A stretch of 64,000 nt of DNA from Phragmites australis (Eukaryota; Streptophyta; Magnoliopsida; Poales; Poaceae), in NCBI RefSeq assembly GCF_958298935.1, contig NC_084943.1, positions 3,048,001 through 3,112,000 on the forward strand. Direction: 5' to 3'. Shown here one piece after another: positions 23,698 to 34,464 of the stretch. The notes under the pieces were generated by a model, which made no database searches, was not told where the DNA came from, and was given only the letters and a program-made list of their open reading frames with translations. A program made the position numbers and the translations under genes. Numbering within the stretch: the first letter of the stretch is position 1; each line of letters begins with the position of its first letter.

Positions 23698-24269
23698 GGA
23701 AAATTTGCCGAATTCCCATTTCCATAGGCCTTCGGATCGCTGTGTAGCAGATGATAGAAGGACTAGAGGGTACAGGCAGGAGCAAACATGCTGGAGCTGT
23801 TTTTATTTTCCTGGACAGCTCGCTTCTTGTATGTTGTTAAACGATCCATAGAGCCTTGTTCCCGCGTGCTTTTGTTTTCTGTTCGGCTCTAGCATGGGCC
23901 AAGGGAGGAGCCTAAGGCGATTGTTTTGGTGTTTGAGATAAACTGAGAAACATCTCAGAAGAAGAAACACTGGGCTTCCTGGCAAATTACACAAGTTCAA
24001 CAAAACTTTGGCCTTAACATGACATAATGTTCTTCAACTTTGGCTAGTTTCATCTTCCATTTGGCACAAAAAAAGACCAGTGGGCGAGATACTGGAAGCA
24101 GGGACGAATCCACGGTGTACATGGCAGTATGTAGCAGTCTGTGTGATATCTCTAGCCTAACAAGCGAGACACTCAATCATTTTTATTTTGAATCCGCTAC
24201 TGACAGGAAGGTAACATGATGGTAAGAGATGCTGCTTGTGTGGAGTAGCTGACTAGGTACATCTGTTAC
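23698..24269. other. Gene-free interval between two pseudogenes
   Basis: Separates the LINE tail from the 3' end of the minus-strand RBR pseudogene. No frame, RNA gene or clear repeat boundary could be supported. Confidence 0.5.
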
Positions 24270-24528
24270 TACGCAAGAAGCTGATACTGAAATTCTGGAC
24301 AAGTGGTTGCAGTGATAGAAATTGCCCTAGCGAACGACCCTTCCATCATACGAAAGATAGACCAGGTTATTCTGAGGGCCTTGCCTTCCGCCATAGTAAG
24401 CATCATCGTCGTCGTCACCATAGTAATCATCCTCCTCTTCATCAAAGTAGTCAGCCTCATCTCTGAAAGCGGGCAGGTGCAGGTTGTTTTCTTCTCCCTC
24501 CATTCATTCCCGCATGTGTAGCAGAATT

Positions 24529-24637
24529 CATAACCGCACCTGCAACAAGCAAAACTGAGATGAAAGAAGCAGGGGTAAGCATCAGCACACAAAAAAGCAA
24601 GCGCTGATCATAACCGCACCTGCAACAAGCAAAACTG
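24529..24637. repeat. Duplicated intron-exon junction in RBR pseudogene
   Basis: CATAACCGCACCTGCAACAA plus GCAAAACTG occurs at 24529 and again at 24609 (spacing 80). On the minus strand this is the acceptor TTGCTTGTTGCAG and the first exon bases of the RING2-type exon, so the splice junction itself is duplicated. Confidence 0.85.
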
Positions 24638-24809
24638 GCATGACAAATCCTTATGCTTATTTATTGGCACCAACATTAGTAAAAGATGATATTAAGAGGC
24701 ATGGGCTCTTTCATGTTGTGACTACAGGACACTAGTTAAAATTTTATTTTTCAGTGATTTATCATATGTAACAGTAACATTTTTAATCTAATATAATAAG
24801 TGAGACATG

Positions 24810-25205
24810 GCATGGCCTACGCCCGGCTAGGCATGGCCCACATGTCGAGCCTCAGGTCCAGGCATGACCCACTTATGATCGTGTCGTTTCGGGCCGGTCC
24901 ACGGCACGACAGGTCCAATGGGTTTTTTCGGCCCGTTATCTTGATTAAAATCGACAAATCGTGAAACATTGAGGTCACTGAAAATCGAACCGGAGATCTC
25001 ATACATTTAGGTTTGGTACACTACCATTATGCTATGAAGTTGTATTGGTATTAAAACTAAACAAAATATATAAGATATTTAAGAAATAAAAAAACTTAAA
25101 CAGATCATACCGTGCCAGTTCGACGTGCCATGGCTAGAGCCTAGGCCGTGCTATTCCTGGGTCAGGCCGAAATAGCCGTGTCTCATGCCGGCCTATTTGG
25201 TCCGG
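24810..25205 (-). mobile_element. Second hAT-like element with tRNA-like core
   Basis: Read on the minus strand it is collinear with 9317-9819: a GC-rich flank of CACGG/GGCCG motifs with ACGGTATGATCTGTTTAA, an AT-rich stretch, TAATGGTAGTGT, GGTTCGATTTTCAGTG, then a GC-rich flank with GCCGTGGACCGG. Exact ends and target duplication were not resolved. It lies in an intron of the RBR pseudogene. Confidence 0.65.
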
Positions 25206-26177
25206 TCCACTTGACCAACTTTACCTCCGTGAATTCAATCATGTGCTTGCATCTGACGCATTGGCGCCACAAGCGCTGCTGTGCAAGGTTCTGTAACTTT
25301 GCATCTTCTGGACGAGCATAGGGTACCGCCTCTTGTTGTCGTAGCAAGTCATCCTATCATGCCACAGAACCTTACATCTAATGCAGAAAGAGCCTCTGCA
25401 TTTTCACACACTTTCTCAATGTGGCAGCATCAGCCACCGTGCACTTTGACGAGGATTCTTGCATCGAATGTATCAGCTCACTCAGGGACATCAAAGCTAA
25501 ATACTTCGGGTAAGGGCAATAAACCTTTTCTATGCCATTTTTACAGTAGGATTAGTCAAAGAGTGAAACTCATTTAAGATCTCATATGACGAGCTTAAGG
25601 TTAAGTGACTATATAGGTGTTGCATGAAAATATTGCATGAAACAAGACGTAATATTGCGTTTGGAATTTTTCTCTTGAATCGGATGTATGCGATGTGCTA
25701 TTTTGATATATGTCTTTCGATATTGCAAACAGTTATTCCGATGTTGTAGATGTTATTTTTCGATGCTGCAACGGACCGTTGGAGCGATAGATCAGACGTT
25801 TCGGCGCTAGCAGCTCCCTAAATCTTTTGAGTTGGTGGGATTTGTCCACCATGATCTCTAATAGTTACAGTGATAGGTATATCTTTGAACCCTCCACACT
25901 TAGCTTGGTAGTGCAACCATCTTGTGGGCAAGCTGGGAGCATTCCCTGGAGCAGCTTAACTTTCACATGCTCCTTCAGGCAGGAGAAGCAAAAGCGATGT
26001 GCACAACCTTCAACCGCACGAATTTTAGAAACACCAGTGTCTTCCATGCAGATGGTGCAGGTCTCTCTTTTCTCTTTGTTAGCTTTGACAACAAGAGCTT
26101 TGGCAATATGAGCATCTATGAAATCTCTTGCTAATTTTACGACATGCTAACGTTGTTGTGTTGAACAAGTGAGATTT

Positions 26178-26314
26178 GCAAACGAGCACGTGGCTCACTG
26201 GTAAGATGCAAGGGTATGTCTTCACCGGTCCGGGGTTTGAGCCTCGGGTTTTGCACCCCCGTTAAAAGGTCTCCAAAGAAAACCGCAGACAAGGAGATCC
26301 GGTGTAAAAAAAAA
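26178..26314 (+). mobile_element. tRNA-derived SINE in RBR pseudogene
   Basis: A 137-bp insertion flanked by perfect 14-bp duplications AACAAGTGAGATTT (26164-26177, 26315-26328). It has an A-box-like TGGCTCACTGGTAAG, a B-box-like GGTTTGAGCC and a terminal A run, the full signature of a SINE. It separates the QCEIS part of the RNase H-like coding region from the codons leading to RING1, on the opposite strand to the host gene. Confidence 0.9.
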
Positions 26315-27259
26315 AACAAGTGAGATTTCACATTGCTCGAATTTTCTTTGCAGTGACAGAACCTGATTGATCATATCTGCCAGCTTGTTCTGTGTTGGAT
26401 GCCAATATCCAAGCATCTGCGATCTCAACGATGTTAGGAAATAATCATAAGATTGACAAGCACATAAGGAAGAAATCATCATAAGACCAGTACAAAAGAA
26501 GAGATTCAAACACTTGACAGTTAAATTTAAATGTACACAAATACTCCAGACCCCAGCTGATGCAAAAGGTGAAAGAGTGAATACATGTACAATGCAACAC
26601 TCTTAGCCCCAAGATCTACAATTCTTGCTGAACAAATGATGAAATTCAAATCATCATTAAGTTGTCTTACTGCAGATACACCGTTTTAGTCTTGACCTAC
26701 AACGAAGTGTATGTGAGTACTATATACTCGTAGATTGTCATCTCAATGAAGTACTCATTTTGTCGAGAATATATGATGTTTTGGACAACACAAAGCCTCC
26801 GATAAGCAACTCTGACCATCAATATCCACGGTAAATTTTTAGCAAAAAAATTACAAAGATATGATATGTTAACATTATTTCTCATAAAATATATATAATT
26901 GCACTATATTCATATGACCGATGTAAATAGTTTTGTACATATAATGGTCAAAGTTAAGGATGTCTGACCTCTTAGATTGTAAAGCCTTCCATTTAAATAT
27001 GTCCCACCCAAAACTTGCATTTAACATGAATTCCAAACATTACCAATATTTTAGATGGAACTGGTAAGAAGAATCCCCAGTTACAGAAATTCTCCCCTAA
27101 CGATTATCAAGGGGACGTTTTTTTGATGGATTGTACTTTTGGTTTGTTTTGCAGTACAATAAGCAAGAACAATAGTGTAAATTCAACTAGGTTGGGATCA
27201 TGCCGCCATATAAGGAACGATCATTTCAGGTAAAGTTAAACCCTAGCGTCATCTGAACT

Positions 27260-27460
27260 AGGGATTAAAATTTTATCAAAATTTCGATGAAATTTTGCGA
27301 ATTTTGAAAATTTCAGAGGAGATCTAATTCTGGAATTTTTGTTTTCATTGACATGTGAGACCCGCAGAGCAGAGGACAAAAAATGACCAAAATTTCGATA
27401 AAATTTCACACGGTATTTTTGCCAAACAGAAAAAAATTGTAAAACAAAATTGAAATCCCT
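27260..27460. mobile_element. MITE with 10-bp target duplication
   Basis: A 201-bp element begins AGGGATTAAAATTTT and ends AAAATTGAAATCCCT, terminal inverted repeats of about 15 bp. Perfect 10-bp duplications CATCTGAACT flank it (27250-27259, 27461-27470). The interior is rich in AAATTTCG/CGAAATTT motifs. Duplication length suggests a Mutator-like origin. Confidence 0.8.
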
Positions 27461-27612
27461 CATCTGAACTTACAGTGTAGGTAATCTTCCATATCTTGTC
27501 CTGTATCCTCCCCTCAGATGAAGTTTTTTAAAAAAACAAAGGCTCGCAATTTATCCTCATTATCAAGGGGAAAAAGACACATGATTAAACAAGAGCATAT
27601 TTATTGATTATA

Positions 27613-28257
27613 TGTTGGGATCTTAATTACAACATAGTGAACAATGTTCACACAATAGACTAGCAATAAATGAGTATTGACTGTTCCTCTCCATCACATC
27701 AGGTGAGTGGGGGTATTTATAGTCATATATTAATCACCATAATCATCATTACATTAATACCTATGTTCTTTAGAATGTTTTTAGAATATTTCAAGGGTAT
27801 TATAACCAATACACTATTACAACATTATATTAACAAGGACATGCCACGTGTCTACAACCGCATGCAATGACCAACCCTTCGGGCTAATGGTGAACCACTT
27901 TCGGGTCTCCCTTTGGCTAATGTTTAATCACCTCTGGGTTCTCTTTTAGATCCTTCACTTCGTCATAGTTGGCCTTTGCTCCCCTCTTCGCCTGTGCCTC
28001 CTGAAGCGGTGCTTTCAGCCTCTGTGCCTTCGTCCTCCGCCCAGTATCTCTTCAAGCCTCTCTCAAGGCCTTCGACGGGCCATCCGAGACCTCCGGGTTC
28101 TGTACTTGGCACTAGCCTTTCCCTTTGGTCCCATCTCTACATGAACTCACAAAACCAATTCTCTGTTATGTTGGCATTGTTCATCTTACCTGGGATTTTC
28201 TAAGGCTGGATGAAGCGAACCGGGGTTGGAGAATCATCATGGCACCATTCTCCAACG
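27613..28257. mobile_element. Solo LTR in RBR pseudogene intron
   Basis: A 645-bp unit starts TGTTGGGATC and ends ATTCTCCAACG (final CA altered to CG), flanked by perfect 5-bp duplications TTATA (27608-27612, 28258-28262). The inverted TGTTGG/CCAAC(A) ends are the usual LTR form. No internal retroelement sequence accompanies it. Confidence 0.85.
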
Positions 28258-28889
28258 TTATATATCTTGGTCGTACAACTAGGAACCTCAAGTAAGGGTC
28301 AACTTACATGACTGTGCTGTGCAACACCATTTAATCAGTGACAATGATGGCGCTCTGGATGCCTAACTTGAGCACAGCATGGAGGTCCTCTAGGAGAGCC
28401 ATTACCTCCATTGGCTTGCGGCCACCCACAAACCCCTCCACCGGCTTCTATATCCTGTGCAACCCCCTGTGGCCCACACACGGCCACCGACAAGACAACA
28501 ATGTCGGGTTCCTGGACCTTCGGCCCCACCATCTCCTTGCTTGTCAGGCCCTTGAAGAAGATGCGGAAGTGCACGGGCCGACAACGAGTCCAGGTGGCGC
28601 CCTAAGTGGTCTCTATCATGGGCCCATCAGCCCTCTAGAATGGCAGCAACACGAACGGAGGTGACGGAACGGGATGCAGCTTGCGATGATGATGACGAGG
28701 AAGAGAGTGAGGCGGCACGGGAGGAGTTGGCATGGAGGGAGGCTTGGATGGCCTCGGCAAGCTGTAGTCGGAAGGCAACGCCAAGGTCGGAGGAGGCGAG
28801 GCTCACTTGCTGCAGGAGGGCCGCAAGGTCATCGTCACTGGCGGCGGCAGCGGCGACCATTACCGGGCTCTGCTTTTAATTCCTTTTGA

Positions 28890-30880
28890 TTTTTTCCAAA
28901 TCCAAGTGAATTTTCCTCTTTCCTTTTCAGTCTTCTCCTAATTTTAAAAAAACTTGTGGCCGTTGGATTTAGCTTTATGTTCCCTGATTTTTATCGGATC
29001 TACAAGAAACATAGAAAAGAAAACATTAAAAACATACAAAATGGTGATATATGGCCAAAAAAAAAAAAAGCGGGAAGCACATGAGATAGAAAAAACCACG
29101 TAACAGAATAAATGTTATGTGCTGATTACCGAATACCTATAAAAAAGGAGATTGAACTCGTTTATACTTTATACGATTAAACTACAGAAAATACAACCCA
29201 GTTTGTTGGTGATGTCAAAATAAGGTTGTGAAAGGGAGGAAATAGTCAAAGTACGAAAGTGCAAGTCTTTGGTGGGATGAACGGAGGAGGACCGAGATTG
29301 TAGTTATAAAATCTTAAAAATAAAAAAGAGATATTGACCAAACAAAATTTATACAATTTAAGGATGCGTACTCAAAAGACCACTCTTTCTATTATTTATT
29401 ATCAGAATAGTACTTTTTAGTACTAGTTGGATGTACACATGTACTCACTCACGCATACACACTCACGTGGTGCGTTCTAACACATCTAAATGAGATTAGA
29501 GGTATAACCTCATGTAGCTTAAGCATACATTTTAACCATTGAACACACCTACATGTGTATATATTATTTCTCTTGAAATGTAAAAAAATATGAACACTCT
29601 GGCCGAGTCTAGAACTCAAATCCGGTAGATATGTTCCACCACTAGCGAAAATGGTATAGTGATATCAACTGGTTCTATACCCATCTTATCTCTTGTCCTT
29701 TTCATTTGGTGCTTTATTAAACTAAATTATGCTTAATGGTGCTTGTATCTAAATCATGAAATCAATTTAATATGGCTGCACATAACAATTTTAGTGGAGG
29801 ATGAAGTAAAGCTAGCGTACTAGGATTAATTAGGCCCTATTTGTTTTGTAGAAGTATACCGAAACACTTGGAGGTTGGCCACTTTGATCTACTCCGCAGA
29901 TGCACATGTGGCAATGATCCCTTTTATGTTGATCTTGCCCCACGCATCAATATAACGACTAAAATAGTGTGTTAGGTCACTTTTAATGATTTTGTTTCTT
30001 AGTGATATCTAAAGAGAGAGTAAGAAATTAATGTTGAGAAACAAATTTCTAATATATATATATATATATGTGTGTGTCTGGCTAGTTTTTTAAATCTCTT
30101 AAAGCAATGTATTACCTCACAATCATCTAATATTGTTTAAAGAACTAGTTTCTCCTTAAAAAATAAGCTTTTTCTCTTTCATCTTTAAATGACTTATAAT
30201 ATTATATTTTCTTAATAAATATCTAATTAATATTTAAGAAACTAGTATTAAAAGCGATCTAGATCCTTGTTAGTTGTTGGCTAGTCAAAGTGGTTAGGAA
30301 TTTGATTGTGTAATTCTAAGAGTTTAGAAAATAGAATTAGACAAAGGTTGACAACTTCATTAAAGTATTACATGTCTAACTACTTCGAGTACATAGTATC
30401 GTATTGCTATATCCAAGGCTATCACGCTAGAAAGAACACAGTAAATTGATGTGCGAAAACAACTCCTCCAATACATAGCATCATATCTAAAACAATTAAT
30501 GGTTGCAAATATTATGAGCAATTATATCCTAGTGAATCTTATCTCCAGCCTTGGATTTTGTGCATGGGCAATATTGTATATAAGATACAACTTTATTCTA
30601 TCTCCTCATTATTTCGTGCATGATCAATATTGTATATAAAATGCAACTTTTTTCTATCTCATTAATTTTTTGCCATGTCAACAAAAATCCTACATGGCAA
30701 ATCAATTAATGTGTATAGTTTGATTAACAAGAATAACGTGTCGGAGATCACTAACAGAGTCCCCCCTCCCCATAGCCGAAAAGCAGAAGACTTTTCAGGA
30801 AAAATAAAAGTAAAGAGACTTCTGTTGCGTTGCTTGACTTGAGTACCCAAGATTGAACGGAACGGAAGCTGCACAACATT
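28890..30880. other. AT-rich intergenic region
   Basis: Separates the divergent RBR pseudogene and PLAC8 gene. It holds short A/T runs and a (TA)n(TG)n microsatellite at about 30052-30077. No coding or RNA gene could be supported. Confidence 0.6.
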
Positions 30881-30899
30881 GACCCGTCTCTCCGGAATG

Positions 30900-31442
30900 T
30901 CCGCCCAATTCTACCACCCCTCCGGCCACGGAAGTTCCTTGCCGGCCGGCCTCCTTTGCTTCCATTCCAATTGGATCGATCGAGCTCCCTCCGTCGACGT
31001 TCTTCTTCGCTCTGTCCCAGCAGGCCTTAACTTGATCGAGCTCCCATCCATCGCTTGCGATCGCGCCTCAGTTCCCTCCCACTCCCAGCCGGCCTGTCCA
31101 CGCCTCGATCGATCTTCGTGTTCTTCTTCGCTCTGGGCTCAGCTCCATGCATCAGGTGAATGATTCAGCTGCTTCACTGCTTGCTACTTAACCTGTGCTT
31201 AGTTACGCGCCTTTTTTTTAGGCTTAATCGCTGCCTTCTTCGTTCTTGTATGTACTCAGTCTCTTCCAGGTACGAGAGACGCTGAAGATTCGCTTTAATC
31301 CAACGCTGCAATTCACAAGTTTTGCCGGCTTCTCAGTACTGCAATTCACTGTGACTTGATTTGGAGTTTTCTTGCTTGTAGAGGTTGTGACCGAGCAGCA
31401 GCTGCATGCTCTTAATCGAAGCCCCTGTTCAGTTGGTACAAG
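30900..31442 (+). promoter_or_regulatory. PLAC8 gene 5' leader with probable intron
   Basis: C/T-rich leader with GATCGATCGAGCTCCCTCC-type sequence, a candidate donor CATCAG|GTGAATG at 31155 and candidate acceptors at CTCTTCCAG (31269) and CTTGTAG (31381). The exact transcript start cannot be read from sequence. Confidence 0.45.
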
Positions 31443-33089
31443 ATGGCCGTTTTAGGTGGTGATCAGAAACATAAACTTGGTGGTGGTGATCATTCGCGCC
31501 AACAGCTTGCAGCAGGACAACCGGGAAACCCCGATGTGAATTATGAGAAGAGAAATAGACATTATTCCCTTGAGGAGCACATGGAAACTTTCAGCTCCAA
31601 TAGCTCATCAAACAGCTACTTTGTGGCCAATTGGCAGGCCAGCTCACCTTCTTCCACCGAACAGATGCTTGGCCATGGAGATAAGCAGAGAAATGGTTCC
31701 TCGCAGTCGCCTTTTCGCTCAGCGGTATCGTCTCGAGAAGGATCTTCCAGGCGTTTCACCGTGCCCTTTGTGAAGAAGATTGACTGGGGATCACTGTGGG
31801 ACAAGTCCAAGGAGTGGATCAGGAATCCCATGAACATGGCTCTTTTCATCTGGATTGTCGCCGTCGGAGTTTCAGGGGCTATCCTTTTCATGGTGATGAC
31901 TGGGATGCTGAACCGTGTCTTGCCAAGGAAGTCGCAGAGAGACACATGGTTTGAAGTTAACAATCAGATCCTGAACGCACTGTTTACTCTCATGTGCCTG
32001 TACCAACACCCAAGGAGATTCTACCATCTTGCGCTCTTGTGCCGGTGGAGAGCCGGCGATATGCTTCAGCTCCGACAGACGTACTGCAAAGATGGAACTT
32101 GCAAGCCCGATGAGAGGATGCATATGATGGTTGTCATCCTGCTGCTTCACCTGAACTGCTTTGCTCAGTACGCGCTGTGTGGCCTTAACCTTGGTTACCC
32201 AAGATGGAAGCGTCCTCCGATCGGAGTCGGCCTGACCATATCGGTTGCGATATGCGCACCGGCTGTTGCTGGTCTGTACAATAACCTCAGCCCTCTTGGG
32301 AAAGACTATGAGGCCCAACCACAGGCAGACGAAGAGTCACAGAGCAACCCCAATCCACAGCTCCAACGAAAAGCCCTTGGAAGGCGGTGCTCATTTCAGC
32401 CAGGAGAAAGAGGAGAAGGAGAAGGCGGCGAGCGCAACCCGCAATGGATTGGAGGTCTGTTTGATCTCTGGGATGACATCTCGCTAGCCTACCTCTCAGT
32501 GTTGTGCAGCTGCTGCGTGTTCGGGTGGAACATGAGCAGGCTGGGCTTGGGCAACATGTACGTCCACATAGTGACGTTCATCCTCTTCTGCCTGGCGCCC
32601 TTCTTCATCTTCAACCTGGCGGCGATCAACATCGACAACGAGGCCGTCAGGGACGCGCTGGGGCTGGGAGGCATCTTTCTCTGCGTCCTTGGCCTGCTCT
32701 ACGGCGGTTTCTGGAGGATCCAGATGCGCAGAAGGTTCAACCTCCCTGCAAACGACGCCTGCTGCGGCAAGCCTGACCTCACGGACTGCCTGCAGTGGCT
32801 TTGCTGCTACTCGTGCTCTCTTGCTCAGGAAGTTCGCACAGGCGACGCCTATGAGGTCGTGCAAGATGGGCTGTACCGCCGCAGAGACGCAGACGGTGAC
32901 AGTCCCAGCTCCTCTCACTCTCAGATGCATCACCATCCGACTCTGCAGGATGAGTTGTCGACGATGCAACAGCCCCTCAGGTTTGCAGGTGTCTTTGCTC
33001 CGCCGCTTCCAGCAGCAGCAGCAGCAGCAAGATCAGTGAATGATGGGGTCACCGTGCCCCCTTTAGCGTCAGTTATATATAGGGACTGA
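31443..33089 (+). CDS. PLAC8/DUF2985 family membrane protein, intact single coding exon
   Basis: A 548-residue protein from ATG at 31443 to TGA at 33089. The N-terminal ~125 residues are polar and Ser-rich, probably cytosolic. Hydrophobic segments start near residue 130 (MALFIWIVAVGVSGAILFMV) and residue 226 (MMVVILLLHLNCFAQYALC), followed by others at about 260-285, 345-400 and 410-425, fitting a multi-pass membrane protein. The Cys-rich PLAC8 end lies near residue 448 (DCLQWLCCYSCSLAQEVRT). The tail has a short Ala run encoded by GCA repeats. An apparent 5' untranslated exon ends at a GT near 31155, with an acceptor before the ATG. Plant relatives are annotated only by domain; their role is not well established. 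The frame is clean. Confidence 0.9.
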   Translation: MAVLGGDQKHKLGGGDHSRQQLAAGQPGNPDVNYEKRNRHYSLEEHMETFSSNSSSNSYFVANWQASSPSSTEQMLGHGDKQRNGSSQSPFRSAVSSREGSSRRFTVPFVKKIDWGSLWDKSKEWIRNPMNMALFIWIVAVGVSGAILFMVMTGMLNRVLPRKSQRDTWFEVNNQILNALFTLMCLYQHPRRFYHLALLCRWRAGDMLQLRQTYCKDGTCKPDERMHMMVVILLLHLNCFAQYALCGLNLGYPRWKRPPIGVGLTISVAICAPAVAGLYNNLSPLGKDYEAQPQADEESQSNPNPQLQRKALGRRCSFQPGERGEGEGGERNPQWIGGLFDLWDDISLAYLSVLCSCCVFGWNMSRLGLGNMYVHIVTFILFCLAPFFIFNLAAINIDNEAVRDALGLGGIFLCVLGLLYGGFWRIQMRRRFNLPANDACCGKPDLTDCLQWLCCYSCSLAQEVRTGDAYEVVQDGLYRRRDADGDSPSSSHSQMHHHPTLQDELSTMQQPLRFAGVFAPPLPAAAAAARSVNDGVTVPPLASVIYRD

Positions 33090-34460
33090 CATTGGTTTCC
33101 ACTCTATTGTCGACAACACGGTCATTCCATAATTCATACTTGTAATTTTACCCTGACCGTATATATGTAGCATGTGTCACCGTTTCAATTTTTAGTACAA
33201 GCGATCTGATACCTATGTACCATGGCACTGGACCGGACTGACTGACGGTTTTCTGAAGATTCATGTCTGAACCGGTTACCTCTCCAAAGGTCTTGAGAAT
33301 TTCTTTGACTACCTTACCTTCATTGGCGCAAGGAAAATGATCGCTAACTTGTTCATGGATCCTGCAAACACTAACGGTCTATTTGATGTCGCTCAAATTT
33401 GTACTAAATCCTAGCAATTTGGATCCCAAAACCACCTTTCCAAACAGGCCCTTAACAGGGGATCAAACAATATTGCATGAATAATATGCTGGTACTGCAT
33501 ATTACAGTACTAAGCATGGATGGCAGGCCGTGGGTGACCCGTGGGCACCTGAATGGCTACATCTCTTAGCTCGTCAGCCCATCAGGCGTCAGTGGTCAGC
33601 CTAACCTAGTGGCCACTCGCCTATTCGCCAAATGCTAACCTAGACCTAAATGGCCACTCGCCCATTCGCCACCGCTGCCCCCGCCGCTCACAGCTCAGTG
33701 GCTCATGCAACTCACCTCTCGCCAGTCGCCACTCACCTCACCACCTCGACACCTCGATGCTTTGTAGCCGACGAGCGGCCACGCATGGGTACACCACGGC
33801 GAGACGAGATGAGCCTCGTCAGCAAGAGGCCGTGGGGAGACCATGACACGTCCATCCGCAACACCCACGCCGGCGACTGACGAGACACAACAAAAGAGCA
33901 TGGCCGCCATGGTGACGAGCTCGAAACCTGCTACTGCCGTCGCTCCCGAGATTGGCCTCATTGTTCACGGCTCCACGCATCCCCTTCAGCCTTGTCGTCC
34001 CGTCCACGGCGGTGAGGTTGAGGCCGCCAGCTCTGGTGAGGGTGAAGGCGAGGATCGGCATCCAGCTGAAGAAGATCAAGCTCGTCGTCCGAAGCGTCAA
34101 GGTGCGCACCTGCCGAACTGTGCAGAGGCATCTAAGGAACCTAAGGAGGCTCATCGTGCATGGAGGACACAAATCAATGGAGTCTGCAGGGTCTCCTTTA
34201 GCTAGTTACTCACCGATAAATCTGTATCTTATGTTTCAAAAGTAAATCATGAGTATTTTTCTACATATTGTGTGTTCTTGCTCCTCTGACAGTGAGAAAC
34301 CAAGTGGAGAAGTGTCTTCGTTTGCATGTGATGAGATATTGACAATAGTTCATATGTCTTGAACTTAGTTAGTATGTGTTTGTGGATATTTATTTTTATT
34401 CATGTCTAACTCGAGTTGGCGGTGTTTAGAATTGATGAATTCTTCTCTGTACGTAGAAAA
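33090..34460. other. Intergenic interval, no supported gene
   Basis: 3' flank of the PLAC8 gene followed by a GC-rich patch (33640-34200) with overlapping open frames on both strands. None shows a recognisable domain or a consistent start, so no gene is called. A remnant of a coding sequence is possible. Confidence 0.5.
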
Positions 34461-34464
34461 ATTA

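Larger units (their letters stand above)
24270..28860 (-). pseudogene. Broken RBR-type (RING-IBR-RING) E3 ubiquitin ligase gene with RNase H-like domain
   Basis: Pieces in order on the minus strand: N-terminus 28860-28627 (MVAAAAASDDDLAALLQQ); RNase H-like start about 28570-28335 (FKGLTSKEMVGPKVQE); RNase H-like end about 26450-26330 (LGYWHPTQNKLADMINQ); RING1 about 26150-25870 (CTICMEDTGVSKI, CAHRFCFSCLKEHV, CPQDGC); IBR about 25565-25225 (YCPYPKYLALMSLSELI, FCIRCKVLWHDRMTCYD, CVRCKHMIEFTE); RING2-type 24539-24270 (CGYEFCYTCGNEW, then an Asp-rich tail). Lesions: stop TAG in the RNase H-like part near 28447 with a frame change before it; a SINE and a frame change before RING1; CPYPK followed by Tyr where the family has Cys; an extra A near 25407; a frame change after TCTCPL near 24455. 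Family members transfer ubiquitin through a RING2 cysteine. This copy cannot encode one. Confidence 0.8.

Noticed and set aside
28640..28889. Plus-strand frames over the RBR N-terminus
   Set aside because: The minus strand gives the typical RBR N-terminus (DDDLAALLQQVSLASSDLG); the plus-strand frames are shadows.
33819..34245. Overlapping frames of about 100 codons on both strands
   Set aside because: No recognisable domain, no consistent start or splice context, and neither strand is favoured. Could be a gene fragment, but not supportable.
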